This document shows, one piece after another, positions 1-7,724 of a stretch of 56,020 nt of DNA; position 1 is the stretch's first letter; each line of letters starts with the position of its first letter. Below the pieces are notes generated by a model. It was given only the letters and a program-made list of their open reading frames with translations. It ran no database searches and was not told where the DNA came from. The position numbers and the translations under genes were made by a program. Location: positions 1 to 56,020 of the forward strand of contig CASDPB010000122.1 of assembly GCA_949282305.1 (NCBI GenBank), written 5' to 3'. The stretch comes from an uncultured Lentisphaeria bacterium (GTDB taxonomy: Bacteria; Verrucomicrobiota; Lentisphaeria; Victivallales; UBA1829).

Positions 1-139
1 ATAATCCGGAGACTGCTTGAGCAGTTGTCCGGGGATGGGGTGCGACTGGAGAACCAAGTTCAAAGCCCCTTGAGGGGCAGGCCGGTATCATGCCCTTATA
101 GGGCTGGAACAAGCCACCGGCTCAGCCGGTGGTTTTGAC
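1..139 (+). ncRNA. omegaRNA-like structured RNA at an IS200/IS605 right end (5' part outside window)
   Basis: Four stem-loops follow one another: 6-32 (outer CCGGA/TCCGG, inner ACTGC-TTGA-GCAGT), 65-78 (GCCCC-TTGA-GGGGC), 92-104 (GCCCT-TAT-AGGGC) and 114-132 (CCACCGG-CTCAG-CCGGTGG), then TTTTGAC. The order GAACCA, GCCCC hairpin, GCCGGTA linker, GCCC hairpin, GAACA, terminal GC-rich hairpin parallels the TnpB omegaRNA of ISDra2 as I recall it. In that family the RNA comes from the 3' end of tnpB and uses the DNA just outside the right end as guide. Here the guide would start near base 139-140. Frame 1 is open from base 1 to the TGA at 136-138 and could be the tnpB C-terminus, but I cannot confirm that. 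The alternative is a generic terminator or REP-like cluster. Confidence 0.55.
1..139 (+). mobile_element. Right end of an IS200/IS605-family element, partial
   Basis: The hairpin string ends in a perfect 7-bp stem at 114-132, the usual subterminal hairpin of single-strand IS200/IS605 transposition. Downstream sequence switches at once to coding sequence of an AraC regulator read on the minus strand. The exact boundary (about 137-140) cannot be fixed without the left end. Confidence 0.45.
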
Positions 140-1078
140 TTGCTCCCCGGCTGTTTTCGTCTTCTGGTGTTTCTGCGCTTCCATGCGGAATTCCGAGGGA
201 GACATCCCGGTTTTTTCCTTGAAGATTCGGGAGAAATGATATTGGTCCGTGAAATTCAGCTTTGCGGCGACTTCCGAAATAAGAACTCCCTTTCCCGCAA
301 GCATTGTCTTGCTGATGTCGATCTTGCGCATCAGGAAATAATCATACGGCGTTTGCCTGAGCTCCTCCTTGCAGACCTTGATGATTCTGTTGCGCGGAAT
401 GGCAATCTCGCGGCTCATCCGGCGCAGATCAAGTTTTTTATAAAGCATCCGGTCAAGATAATGCCGGATTTTCAACGCCCGCGAGGAGAGCGGTTTTTCT
501 CCGGCGGCATGTTTGGCAAGATACTGGATCAACTGCAGAAGCACTCCTGCGGCACGGTCGTTCATGTCGTGGCTTTTCAGCTGGAACAGTTCGATCATTT
601 CATCAAACAGGTGGCGGAAATATTCTCCCCTGCATTGCGGGAAATAAAACTTGTTTTCCAGATGATAACAGCGGAGCAGACGTTCCGGCAGGGTGCCGAT
701 GACGACAAAATAACGTTTGATCCATGGTGCATCGGCTTCGCTGAAAATCACATGATTCCGGTTCCGCGGCAGGATGTAGATGTCGTCCTGGGAAACGGAA
801 AACTGTTCATCCTCGATTTTCACATGTCCTTTTCCTCTGATGACAAGTTCAAAGCACAGGAACGGGAAGTTTTTACGTTCATATAAAAGAAAAGAATCCT
901 TCTGAGGAATTTCATTCGCATTGAGAAGAACGAGCGGCTGATCCAGATTCCTCAGAAATTCGTCCTCAAGGGATTTCTGTCCGTAAATCTGCATGAGAGA
1001 GTCACGCCCGATTTTTCTCTGCTCCTGAAGTGATGAATAAAGATTGTCCATTGCATATTCTACCTGATTATTTTTCAT
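122..1078 (-). CDS. AraC-family transcriptional regulator, C-terminal tail altered by an IS right end
   Basis: The protein has an N-terminal cupin-like sensor half (charged beta strands, 'ELVIRGKGHVKIEDEQ', then a 'YILPRNRNHVIF' strand) and a C-terminal double helix-turn-helix ending 'YHFSRIFKEKTGMSPSEF', the AraC signature. It probably senses a sugar and controls the divergent pseudopilin/secreted-protein genes at 1163-5508 (inference). The stop codon (bases 122-124 on the plus strand) lies in the loop of the terminal IS hairpin, so the last residues VKTTG are encoded by the element. The DNA-binding domain is complete, so function is probably kept. The start is uncertain: 1117, 1078 and 1051 are all in frame, none has a strong ribosome-binding site, and a TATAAT on the minus strand at 1092-1087 argues for 1078 or 1051. 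Confidence 0.85.
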   Translation of the reverse strand: MKNNQVEYAMDNLYSSLQEQRKIGRDSLMQIYGQKSLEDEFLRNLDQPLVLLNANEIPQKDSFLLYERKNFPFLCFELVIRGKGHVKIEDEQFSVSQDDIYILPRNRNHVIFSEADAPWIKRYFVVIGTLPERLLRCYHLENKFYFPQCRGEYFRHLFDEMIELFQLKSHDMNDRAAGVLLQLIQYLAKHAAGEKPLSSRALKIRHYLDRMLYKKLDLRRMSREIAIPRNRIIKVCKEELRQTPYDYFLMRKIDISKTMLAGKGVLISEVAAKLNFTDQYHFSRIFKEKTGMSPSEFRMEAQKHQKTKTAGEQVKTTG

Positions 1079-1086
1079 TTTATTAC

Positions 1087-1144
1087 TATTATACATCTTT
1101 TTGATGTCATTTTCCATTCCATAAGAATGAAAATGTGTTATAAT
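1087..1144. promoter_or_regulatory. Divergent -10 elements between araC and the pseudopilin gene
   Basis: TATAAT lies on the minus strand at 1092-1087 (toward araC) and on the plus strand at 1139-1144 (toward the pseudopilin, with AGGAAAAG just before its start). The -35 boxes are poor on both sides, which fits activator-dependent promoters. Confidence 0.35.
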
Positions 1145-1162
1145 TAATAGCAATAGGAAAAG

Positions 1163-2038
1163 ATGAACTCTCAAAACATATTTGCATTTATGAAGAAACC
1201 CTGTAAAAAGACATTTCATTTCCCAAGGCGTCAATTCGCGCCCTGTCTTATTTTCCCTTTCTTCTCTCAATTGTTCAATTGTTTTTCCACTTCTTCCTTC
1301 CGTATTCCCTGTTCAAATATTCTTCCTTCGAGGGTAAAAATGAAGATTTTCACCCTCATAGAGCTCCTCATCGTGATTGCGGTCATTGCAATTCTTGCGG
1401 CGATGCTTCTTCCGGCGTTGAACAGCGCCAGAGAAAAGGCAAGAGGCATTTCCTGTCTCAACAATCATAATACCATTGGCAAGGCGGCGCAGATGTACGT
1501 TTCGGACAATCAGGATTATTTTTTTCCTTACAGTTATTGGACCGGAGATGCTTCGGGAAGCGGGTCCCAGATCATCTGGTGGAATCGGACAAACGGGTTC
1601 ATCAATGAGTATCTTCAGCTGAAGAAGCCTGATACCAACGTGGGATACATTCTCGGGCGTGACACAGAAAGCTACGGATATGACAGACGTTCCCGGTTTG
1701 CCTGTCCGTCTCAGGATGCGCGCTCCGATCAGACTTTTACGATCAACTATTTCTACGGACTTGATTTCGTGCTGGTCACGAAGATAACACAGTACCGGTA
1801 TCCGTCCCGCACATTGAGAACTTCGGATTATCTGGATATGCAGACGACCGGAGCATACAATTATGCCGAGAAGGCGCCCGGCTCCTTCCGGCATAAAGGT
1901 TCTGCCAATGTTTCCTTTGCCGACGGGCATACCGAAACCCTTGCCCGGAATTATGTTCTGGCAAGGCAGAATGCGTATCACATACTGTTTCATCCGACCG
2001 GCATCTTTCCGGATACGGGACAATTCAACGGCTGGTGA
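1163..2038 (+). CDS. Type II secretion-like pseudopilin with long N-terminal leader
   Basis: Residues 63-78 read [16 protein letters not shown], the class III prepilin cleavage/methylation motif with Glu at position 5 and a single hydrophobic helix. The C-terminal part has '[18 protein letters not shown]', the H...DGH motif of the large DUF1559-like pseudopilin families of Planctomycetes-Verrucomicrobia-Lentisphaerota. The protein should be inserted in the inner membrane, processed by a prepilin peptidase and face the periplasm. About 60 residues precede the motif, far more than the usual 5-20, and are rich in Phe, Pro, Cys and Arg. The start at 1163 has AGGAAAAG five bases upstream. A shorter start at 1349 ([10 protein letters not shown]) would give a normal leader and cannot be excluded. 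The gene lies 45 bp upstream of a secreted-protein gene on the same strand. Confidence 0.85.
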   Translation: MNSQNIFAFMKKPCKKTFHFPRRQFAPCLIFPFFSQLFNCFSTSSFRIPCSNILPSRVKMKIFTLIELLIVIAVIAILAAMLLPALNSAREKARGISCLNNHNTIGKAAQMYVSDNQDYFFPYSYWTGDASGSGSQIIWWNRTNGFINEYLQLKKPDTNVGYILGRDTESYGYDRRSRFACPSQDARSDQTFTINYFYGLDFVLVTKITQYRYPSRTLRTSDYLDMQTTGAYNYAEKAPGSFRHKGSANVSFADGHTETLARNYVLARQNAYHILFHPTGIFPDTGQFNGW

Positions 2039-2083
2039 CAAATCCGTTCATTTCATTATTGAACAACAGGAAAAGGAGATGGC

Positions 2084-2614
2084 ATGAAAAAAACAGGACT
2101 CATCACTGCAGCATTGCTGGCTTCGCTGGCTCTTTCCGCGGAAGAGGTGGACGTCAACGGCGATTTTCAAAAAATCACAAGATGGAACACTGCCGACGGA
2201 TGGTTCAACACGGATTCAAAGGGCAGGGCGGAGATTGTAAAGGACGGAGAACGGAACTCGGTTCGGATCTCGTTGAAGGAGAATGCGGAATATGATACAT
2301 ACCGCCGGCTGGCAAGTGTCCCGGTGAATGCGGATGATCTGGTGACGGTCCGCATGATCGCTTCAGGAAAGGGTTTTCTCAGCTGCGGCGTTGCCTGGAC
2401 AAAGAAAGGCGTCTATACGGAAAACAATCAGAAACGGTACCGGTTGACTTCCGAGCCGGAAGAATATGTTTTTACGGGAAAACTTGGTGAGCGCAGTAAA
2501 AAAGGCATGGACGGTTTTATTGTGACAGCGGTTCTGACGCCGGAAAAGCCGGGCGAAGGCGGCTGTTTTCTCAAGATTGATTCGGTTAAACTGGATGTCA
2601 GTCCCGCAAAGTAG
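2084..2614 (+). CDS. Small secreted protein, probable carbohydrate-binding beta-sandwich
   Basis: A strong AAAGGAGA site precedes the ATG. Residues 1-18 form a signal peptide (MKKTGLITAALLASLALS, cut before AEEVD). The remaining 158 residues look all-beta: short alternating hydrophobic strands, several Trp and Tyr, and an ending 'FLKIDSVKLDVSPAK' like the last strand of jelly-roll carbohydrate-binding modules. I do not recognise a named family. It sits 14 bp upstream of the DUF4838 gene and is probably co-transcribed with it, so a role in holding the same polysaccharide is likely (inference). It has 176 residues, no membrane helix after the signal peptide, and no lipobox. Confidence 0.7.
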   Translation: MKKTGLITAALLASLALSAEEVDVNGDFQKITRWNTADGWFNTDSKGRAEIVKDGERNSVRISLKENAEYDTYRRLASVPVNADDLVTVRMIASGKGFLSCGVAWTKKGVYTENNQKRYRLTSEPEEYVFTGKLGERSKKGMDGFIVTAVLTPEKPGEGGCFLKIDSVKLDVSPAK

Positions 2615-2628
2615 CTGGAGTTTTTCCC

Positions 2629-5508
2629 ATGAAGACAATCTTTGCGATTTTGCTTGGGATGCTGGTCTGCGGCATTTATGCGGGAGAACTCCCGCGCATC
2701 AATGAAACAGGTGGGCAGACGGAAAACGTTACCGCGTTTGAAATTGTCGTCCCGGAGAAAACGCCGCTTCTGAAGTTCGCCGCGAGAGAATTGCAGACTT
2801 ATCTGGAAAAAGTGACCGGTTCAAAGATGCCGGTTGCCGCAGAACAGACCGGAAAGGGTTTTGCCTTGGTTCTGGGAGACAATGCCGCGGCAAAGGCGGC
2901 GGGGCTGAATGTGGAACAGCTTGCGGATGAGGGATATTTCATCGTCCGCAAGGGAAATACCATCTATATTCTCGGCAGGGACGACCCGGAGAAGTCGCCG
3001 GATCAGAATCCGTGGAGCCATTGTTACCGGCGGGGCACGCTTTCCGGAGTTTATGATTTCCTGGAACGGTTTGCCGGGGTCCGTTTCTTCTTTCCCGGAG
3101 AGATCGGGACGGTTGCCGTCAGAAAAGGGTCTGTGACACTGCCGCAGAAGCTCTGTATTGTGGAACGGCCTGATTATATTGCCCGCAGATACATTTCTCC
3201 GAATGGCGTCTGGTATGAAGAGAACGACTTGTACAACGGTGTGCGGGGATATGGACTGAATTATGTCCGTCTGCGCATGGAGGAGCAGTCCATTTCGTTC
3301 GCACACGGATTGGGGCACCGCAGTTATGACAAGCGTTTCGGAGAGACGCACCCGGAATATTTCGCTCTCCTTCCCGACGGCAGACGCTTTATCCGGGAGA
3401 CTGATTCCGCGACGAGGCACGCACCGCAGCTTTGCCTTACCAGCGGCATCACCGAGGAGATTTATCTGGATGCGAAATCTTATTTCAAGGGGGAGAGCGC
3501 CGATGTCCGGAAGGCATATTGTTCTTATGGAAAATGGTGGCTTCACGGAAATGGCTTTCCGAGAAAATACTATTCCGTCATGCCGCATGACTGGCTCTAC
3601 TGGTGCGGATGCGGAAGATGCCGGAAGATCGCGGAACCGGGGCGCGACCAGACACAAAGCCAGCAGCAGGCTGTCAGTGACTTCATCTGGCAGTTCACGG
3701 CGGACATTGCGAACCGTCTTGCCGAAGAAGGAATCAGGGGAACCGTTACCCAGATGGCATACTCTCCGTATGACAGAATACCGAAGTGCGCAATTCCGGA
3801 CAATGTGGCGGTTCAGCTTGCAGTCATGGGACCCGGAAGACATAACCAGACGTATCATGACGGGCAGATCCGGCGCTGGAGCGAAAAACTCGGCGGGCGC
3901 AAGCTCAACGTGTGGGTTTATCCGGGAAAACACATGGGAAAAGCCGCTTTTGTCGGAATTCCCGCCATGCTGGCAAGATCTACCGCCGAATATTTCACGA
4001 AGCGCGGGAATCTGCTCAACGGCGTGTTTTATGAATCGGAAACCGATTATTTCATCTTCAATTACCTGAACTATTATGTTTTGTCCAAAGTGACATGGAA
4101 TTCGGATACCGATGTGGATGCTCTGCTGGAAGACCATTACAGAATCATGTTCGGTAGCGCCGCGGAACCGATGCGGGAATTTTTTGAAACGCTGGAAACG
4201 CTGTGGACGGAAAGAGTTCTCGGAAAAATCCGCGAAACCTCGTATGGGCCGTCTCCGGAACTTCCGAATATCCGTGACTTCTGGACGAAAATCTATACTC
4301 CGGAGCAGCTGGAACAGTTCAAGCTGCTTTTTCAACGGGCGAAAAGGCTTGCCGCGAAAGAGCCTGATGCGCGGAAACGCATTGTTTTCATGCGTGAAAA
4401 AATGCTCGGTCCCATCCTTGCCGAAGCAGAAAAATACCGGAAGATTCAGCAGTCCTTCGGTTCCTGGGAGTGTACCATTCCCGGCAGGGTTTACCTGCGC
4501 CCTTACAAAGGGGAAATTGCGGAAGTGAAGACTGTTGTGACTTTGTCCGAGGACAGCAACCATTCTGTTTTCAGGTATGAGTGCGAGGAACCGGAGATGA
4601 ACGGCATCATTGCCGATGCGAAAACTCCGGATGCGCCGAAACTGTATGCGGATTCCTGCGTGGAGCTGTTTCTGAATCCGTCCGGCGACCGCAGAAACTA
4701 TTTTCATTTTGCCGCCAACGCAAACGGCGTCCTTTATGATGCGAAGTGCACGTTGACCCCGTCCGGCATTCAGACGGATGTGAACTGGAACAGTGGAGCG
4801 CAGGTGCAGGTGACACGTTCGGAAAAAGCATGGACTGCGGAGTTCCGGGTTCCTAAAAAAATGCTGGGGAAGATCGAAGTGGCTGGTTTTCCCGTGAATT
4901 TTGCCCGCCATCGGGCGCTCGCGAATAAAAAATCCGAGATTTATTATCAGTGGAGTCCGGCTCCGGGCAGAAGTTTTCATGCCGTTGAGGATTTCGGCGT
5001 CATGAGGCGTGCCGGAACTCAGAGACGCAACCTGATTCCCGACGGCGGGTTCGATGTGACGAAGCAGTCATTCCGCTTCGGCTCCTGGAGCTCATGGACA
5101 TCGAACAAAAGCGGAAATGACAAGGCGGAACTGGATGACAGGATTTTCATCACAGACGGAAAAAGCATTCATTTTACCAACGTGACAGGCGGAAAAATGA
5201 ATGTCGTCAACTGGATCGACGGCATAAAGCCGAATACAAAATACCGCTTTTCCTGTTTTATCAGAACCCGGGGACTCAGATTGTCCGGAGATTCCAGTCT
5301 GGGAGCGGGCGTTTATATCTCGGACAATGCCGGGAAGTTCACTGTCCGGGGATTCGGACGCTATATCGGGACGAATCCATGGTTCCGCGAGAGCGTGGAA
5401 TTTACCACTCCCCCGGAAATCGGCGACAAAGTTGCCATCGGGCTTTGGATATGGGATGCCGTCGGAGAAGCATGGTTCGATGATGCAAGGCTGGAGGAAC
5501 AGCCGTGA
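2629..5508 (+). CDS. Secreted DUF4838 protein with GH67N-like N-terminal domain and C-terminal carbohydrate-binding modules
   Basis: The 959-residue protein begins with a signal peptide (MKTIFAILLGMLVCGIYA). Residues about 30-185 resemble the N-terminal domain of alpha-glucuronidases (GH67N): 'EGYFIVRKGNTIYILGRDD', 'GVYDFLERFAGVRFFFPGE'. Residues about 190-560 are the DUF4838 region, with a CxCxxC-like 'WCGCGRCRK' and conserved 'NYLNYYVLSKVTWN'. Residues about 620-780 look like a carbohydrate-binding domain ('SCVELFLNPSG', 'WTAEFRVPKKML') and about 790-959 like a CBM4/9 sandwich ('NLIPDGGFDV', 'FDDARLEE'). DUF4838 proteins are abundant in Lentisphaerota and tied to glycan breakdown, but the reaction is not known. 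Probably an extracellular or periplasmic hydrolase working with the preceding secreted protein. Confidence 0.85.
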   Translation: MKTIFAILLGMLVCGIYAGELPRINETGGQTENVTAFEIVVPEKTPLLKFAARELQTYLEKVTGSKMPVAAEQTGKGFALVLGDNAAAKAAGLNVEQLADEGYFIVRKGNTIYILGRDDPEKSPDQNPWSHCYRRGTLSGVYDFLERFAGVRFFFPGEIGTVAVRKGSVTLPQKLCIVERPDYIARRYISPNGVWYEENDLYNGVRGYGLNYVRLRMEEQSISFAHGLGHRSYDKRFGETHPEYFALLPDGRRFIRETDSATRHAPQLCLTSGITEEIYLDAKSYFKGESADVRKAYCSYGKWWLHGNGFPRKYYSVMPHDWLYWCGCGRCRKIAEPGRDQTQSQQQAVSDFIWQFTADIANRLAEEGIRGTVTQMAYSPYDRIPKCAIPDNVAVQLAVMGPGRHNQTYHDGQIRRWSEKLGGRKLNVWVYPGKHMGKAAFVGIPAMLARSTAEYFTKRGNLLNGVFYESETDYFIFNYLNYYVLSKVTWNSDTDVDALLEDHYRIMFGSAAEPMREFFETLETLWTERVLGKIRETSYGPSPELPNIRDFWTKIYTPEQLEQFKLLFQRAKRLAAKEPDARKRIVFMREKMLGPILAEAEKYRKIQQSFGSWECTIPGRVYLRPYKGEIAEVKTVVTLSEDSNHSVFRYECEEPEMNGIIADAKTPDAPKLYADSCVELFLNPSGDRRNYFHFAANANGVLYDAKCTLTPSGIQTDVNWNSGAQVQVTRSEKAWTAEFRVPKKMLGKIEVAGFPVNFARHRALANKKSEIYYQWSPAPGRSFHAVEDFGVMRRAGTQRRNLIPDGGFDVTKQSFRFGSWSSWTSNKSGNDKAELDDRIFITDGKSIHFTNVTGGKMNVVNWIDGIKPNTKYRFSCFIRTRGLRLSGDSSLGAGVYISDNAGKFTVRGFGRYIGTNPWFRESVEFTTPPEIGDKVAIGLWIWDAVGEAWFDDARLEEQP

Positions 5509-5520
5509 CATAGTGACAAA

Positions 5521-5544
5521 CCGGGAGCGGCAGAAAGCTCCCGG
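5521..5544. terminator. Hairpin between convergent genes
   Basis: CCGGGAGC (5521-5528) pairs with GCTCCCGG (5537-5544) across an 8-base loop. It lies between the convergent ends at 5508 and 5558. No T-run follows on either strand, so termination strength is unclear. Confidence 0.4.
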
Positions 5545-5557
5545 CCGTCACATTGAT

Positions 5558-7441
5558 TCAGCGGAGTTTTCCGGCGATTGCCCTGCGCAGTTCCGGCAGA
5601 TCGGTTTCCGCAAGAACTCCGGGGATCAGAACGGACAGCGCATTGCCCGCCGGAACCGGCGTCCGGACCATGGAATCCCAGGACTCCGGTCCGTTCATCA
5701 GTTTCAGCGATGTGATCTTATCGGAAAGAAGCGCCGCGATCAGGGCGGGAATTGTGCCTTGCCCGTTTGCCTGAACCTCGATTTCCGCACCTTTCTGCGC
5801 CAGCAGTTCCACGGCGCAGAGAATATCCTTGACTTTGCCGCTCAGATAGGGCTTGTCGAGCATGAGTCCGAGAGATGCATAGTGATAGTCGAATTGATAT
5901 TCATGGAAGAAATCGCGCAGATCCGGCTGGTCGCAGCCGGACGGGGTGCATTCGCCGATTCCGCGGATGTCAAGCCCGTATACCGTGAGGTCGTCCGGGA
6001 AGGACATTTCCGAAAGTTCATCCTGTGAATCCAGATGCGGAATGTAAAGGACGATCTTCTCCGCCTCCGGAAGATGGAAATAAAGCGTATTCCTTGTTTT
6101 CAGTTTCAACACGCTCATCAGGCGTCCATCCGGTTCCGTTTCGAGTCCGAAACGGGAGTAGTAGCCTTTGTCCGTATAGCGTCCGCGCAGAACACGGTAA
6201 TGGGGAATGAACGCCTCGTCAAGTCTCAGCAGATTCCGCATAACCGCGCAAAGTTCCTGTTTTGTGCGGGGCTTTCTGGCGGCAGCCAGTTCAGAAGCCT
6301 TTTCCGCCGCGAAATCGCGGACGTATTTATTGACCGGAAGGTTTCTGACCTGTCCCCCGGGAGCGCAGAGGATGTCCTGTTCAGGCGAGACGGTGATGTC
6401 ATCGGGTTCCGCGGCGGGCGCCGCGACTTTTGCCGTGTCGTTGAAGAGGGAATACATGGCTTCCCTGTTTTCCTTTGAGTATCCGTGATCGCCGTGCCCG
6501 ATCGTCAGGCGGATCGAATCTTCTGCGCCGAGAAGCCGGTAAACTCTGCGGACTTCTTCATAAGTTTCCCGGGTTCCGCGCGGATCGAAAAAGTCGTTGT
6601 TCTGTCCGAGGACGACAAGCGGACGGGGAGCGCGCGCAATCAGGAAATCGCCCATTTCGAGACCGGCAGCCAGAGTGCCGGGAGGCATCTGTTCCGAGTC
6701 GGCTGGAAGTTCGTTTTCCACATTGTGCACCCAGGTGGTGATGTAACAGCTCGGAGCCGCCATCGTCAGACGGTCTTCAAGAGCATTGACGAATGTGGTC
6801 ATGGTTCCGCCGCCGGAATTTCCGGTGAGTCCGACGCGCGTCGTGTCCACTTCCGGACGGCTCAGCAGGTAGTCGATTCCGCGGATTGCATCCCATGCGC
6901 GCCACGCTCCCATGGTTTCCCCCGTCAGAAGAAGCTGTTTTCCCATGGTGTTGTGTTCCTGGCAGCAATTGCCTTTGAAGCCGGGAACATCAAGGAGTTG
7001 AAGACGTTCCCCCTGACTCACGGGGTCGATTGCAAGAACGGCGTAACCTTTCATGGCAAGTCCCCGGCAGCAGGTCTGATAGACATCGGACGCCTTTCCG
7101 TTTCCGGAGTGACCGCAGAGGAAGAGAACCGCCGGAACTTTTTCCGTTGTTTTCGGCAGATAGAGATTGCCTGTCACCGGATATTCCGGACGGCTGAAGT
7201 AGATGATCCTGTGCATGACATAGGAACCGAAGTCAAGGGTTCCGGTTTCCCGGGCATCCAGCGGTGTTTTTTCCGCGGGGAGGGGAAACAGTTTTGCGAT
7301 CTTTGCCCTGACCTCGGCAACATACCGTTCCGCATCCTCCCTGGTGCGCAGTGCTTCAAGACGTGCTTTCCTTGCGGCGAAATTTTTCCTGACAAGATCC
7401 AGATAATAATCCTGGACCGCAGTTCCGAACAGAGGCGTCAT
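5558..7441 (-). CDS. Two-domain alpha/beta-hydrolase, acetyl-xylan-esterase-like
   Basis: The N-terminal half (about residues 1-340) is a full alpha/beta-hydrolase: 'PAVLFLCGHSGNG' before the oxyanion region, nucleophile motif GNSGGG in 'RVGLTGNSGGGTMT', an acid in 'NNDFFDPRG' and His in 'IGHGDHGYSKEN'. This resembles the acetyl xylan esterase/prolyl-oligopeptidase-like esterases of glycan loci. The C-terminal half (about 390-627) looks like a second, degenerate hydrolase domain: strand-rich, 'YGLDIRGIGECTPSGC', 'ANGQGTIPALIAALL' with Gly-Gln-Gly where a nucleophile Ser would be. There is no signal peptide, so it is probably cytosolic and deacetylates imported oligosaccharides. AAAGGAG precedes the ATG. 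It is transcribed alone from a strong promoter at 7496-7524. Confidence 0.8.
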   Translation of the reverse strand: MTPLFGTAVQDYYLDLVRKNFAARKARLEALRTREDAERYVAEVRAKIAKLFPLPAEKTPLDARETGTLDFGSYVMHRIIYFSRPEYPVTGNLYLPKTTEKVPAVLFLCGHSGNGKASDVYQTCCRGLAMKGYAVLAIDPVSQGERLQLLDVPGFKGNCCQEHNTMGKQLLLTGETMGAWRAWDAIRGIDYLLSRPEVDTTRVGLTGNSGGGTMTTFVNALEDRLTMAAPSCYITTWVHNVENELPADSEQMPPGTLAAGLEMGDFLIARAPRPLVVLGQNNDFFDPRGTRETYEEVRRVYRLLGAEDSIRLTIGHGDHGYSKENREAMYSLFNDTAKVAAPAAEPDDITVSPEQDILCAPGGQVRNLPVNKYVRDFAAEKASELAAARKPRTKQELCAVMRNLLRLDEAFIPHYRVLRGRYTDKGYYSRFGLETEPDGRLMSVLKLKTRNTLYFHLPEAEKIVLYIPHLDSQDELSEMSFPDDLTVYGLDIRGIGECTPSGCDQPDLRDFFHEYQFDYHYASLGLMLDKPYLSGKVKDILCAVELLAQKGAEIEVQANGQGTIPALIAALLSDKITSLKLMNGPESWDSMVRTPVPAGNALSVLIPGVLAETDLPELRRAIAGKLR

Positions 7442-7495
7442 TCTTCATCTCCTTTAATATGTGAGTTGAACCCGAAATCCGGTCTGAATTGTTTT

Positions 7496-7524
7496 ACTAT
7501 AAATGCCATCGTTGGCAAAATCAA
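7496..7524 (-). promoter_or_regulatory. Esterase promoter with palindromic operator in the spacer
   Basis: Reading on the minus strand: TTGATT (7524-7519), 17-bp spacer, TATAGT (7501-7496). The spacer contains the 14-bp palindrome TGCCA-TCGT-TGGCA (7504-7517), so a bound repressor would block the promoter. The TSS would be about 7489, some 48 bp before the start codon. Confidence 0.6.
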
Positions 7525-7629
7525 GACAGCTTTTCTGAAAAACTCTTGTTTTTATGAGCCGCGGATGAGGCGACGGGAACGGGAAGAGCGATGGAATGTC
7601 CGAGCAGGAAAAACAATAAATCTGAACTC

Positions 7630-7707
7630 ACTTCTCCTCTCCTCCGTCCCTGTTTTCAAGTTGGGAAGAGAGGAGTTTCACGATGCGAACGCATTGGTAC
7701 AATGCGT
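7630..7707. other. Two hairpins downstream of the GH2 gene
   Basis: CTCCTCTC (7634-7641) pairs with GAGAGGAG (7668-7675), and ACGCATTG-GTA-CAATGCGT spans 7689-7707. They follow the stop codon of the minus-strand GH2 gene and may stop or stabilise its mRNA. Neither has a T-run. Nothing else is visible in the 283-bp gap apart from the esterase promoter. Confidence 0.3.
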
Positions 7708-7724
7708 CTGTCGCCTTTGGCGGC

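Noticed and set aside
2821-4980. 719-codon open frame on the minus strand
   Set aside because: It is antisense to the DUF4838 gene, has no signal peptide or known domain, is rich in Arg/His/Phe as expected of a shadow frame, and has no ribosome site.
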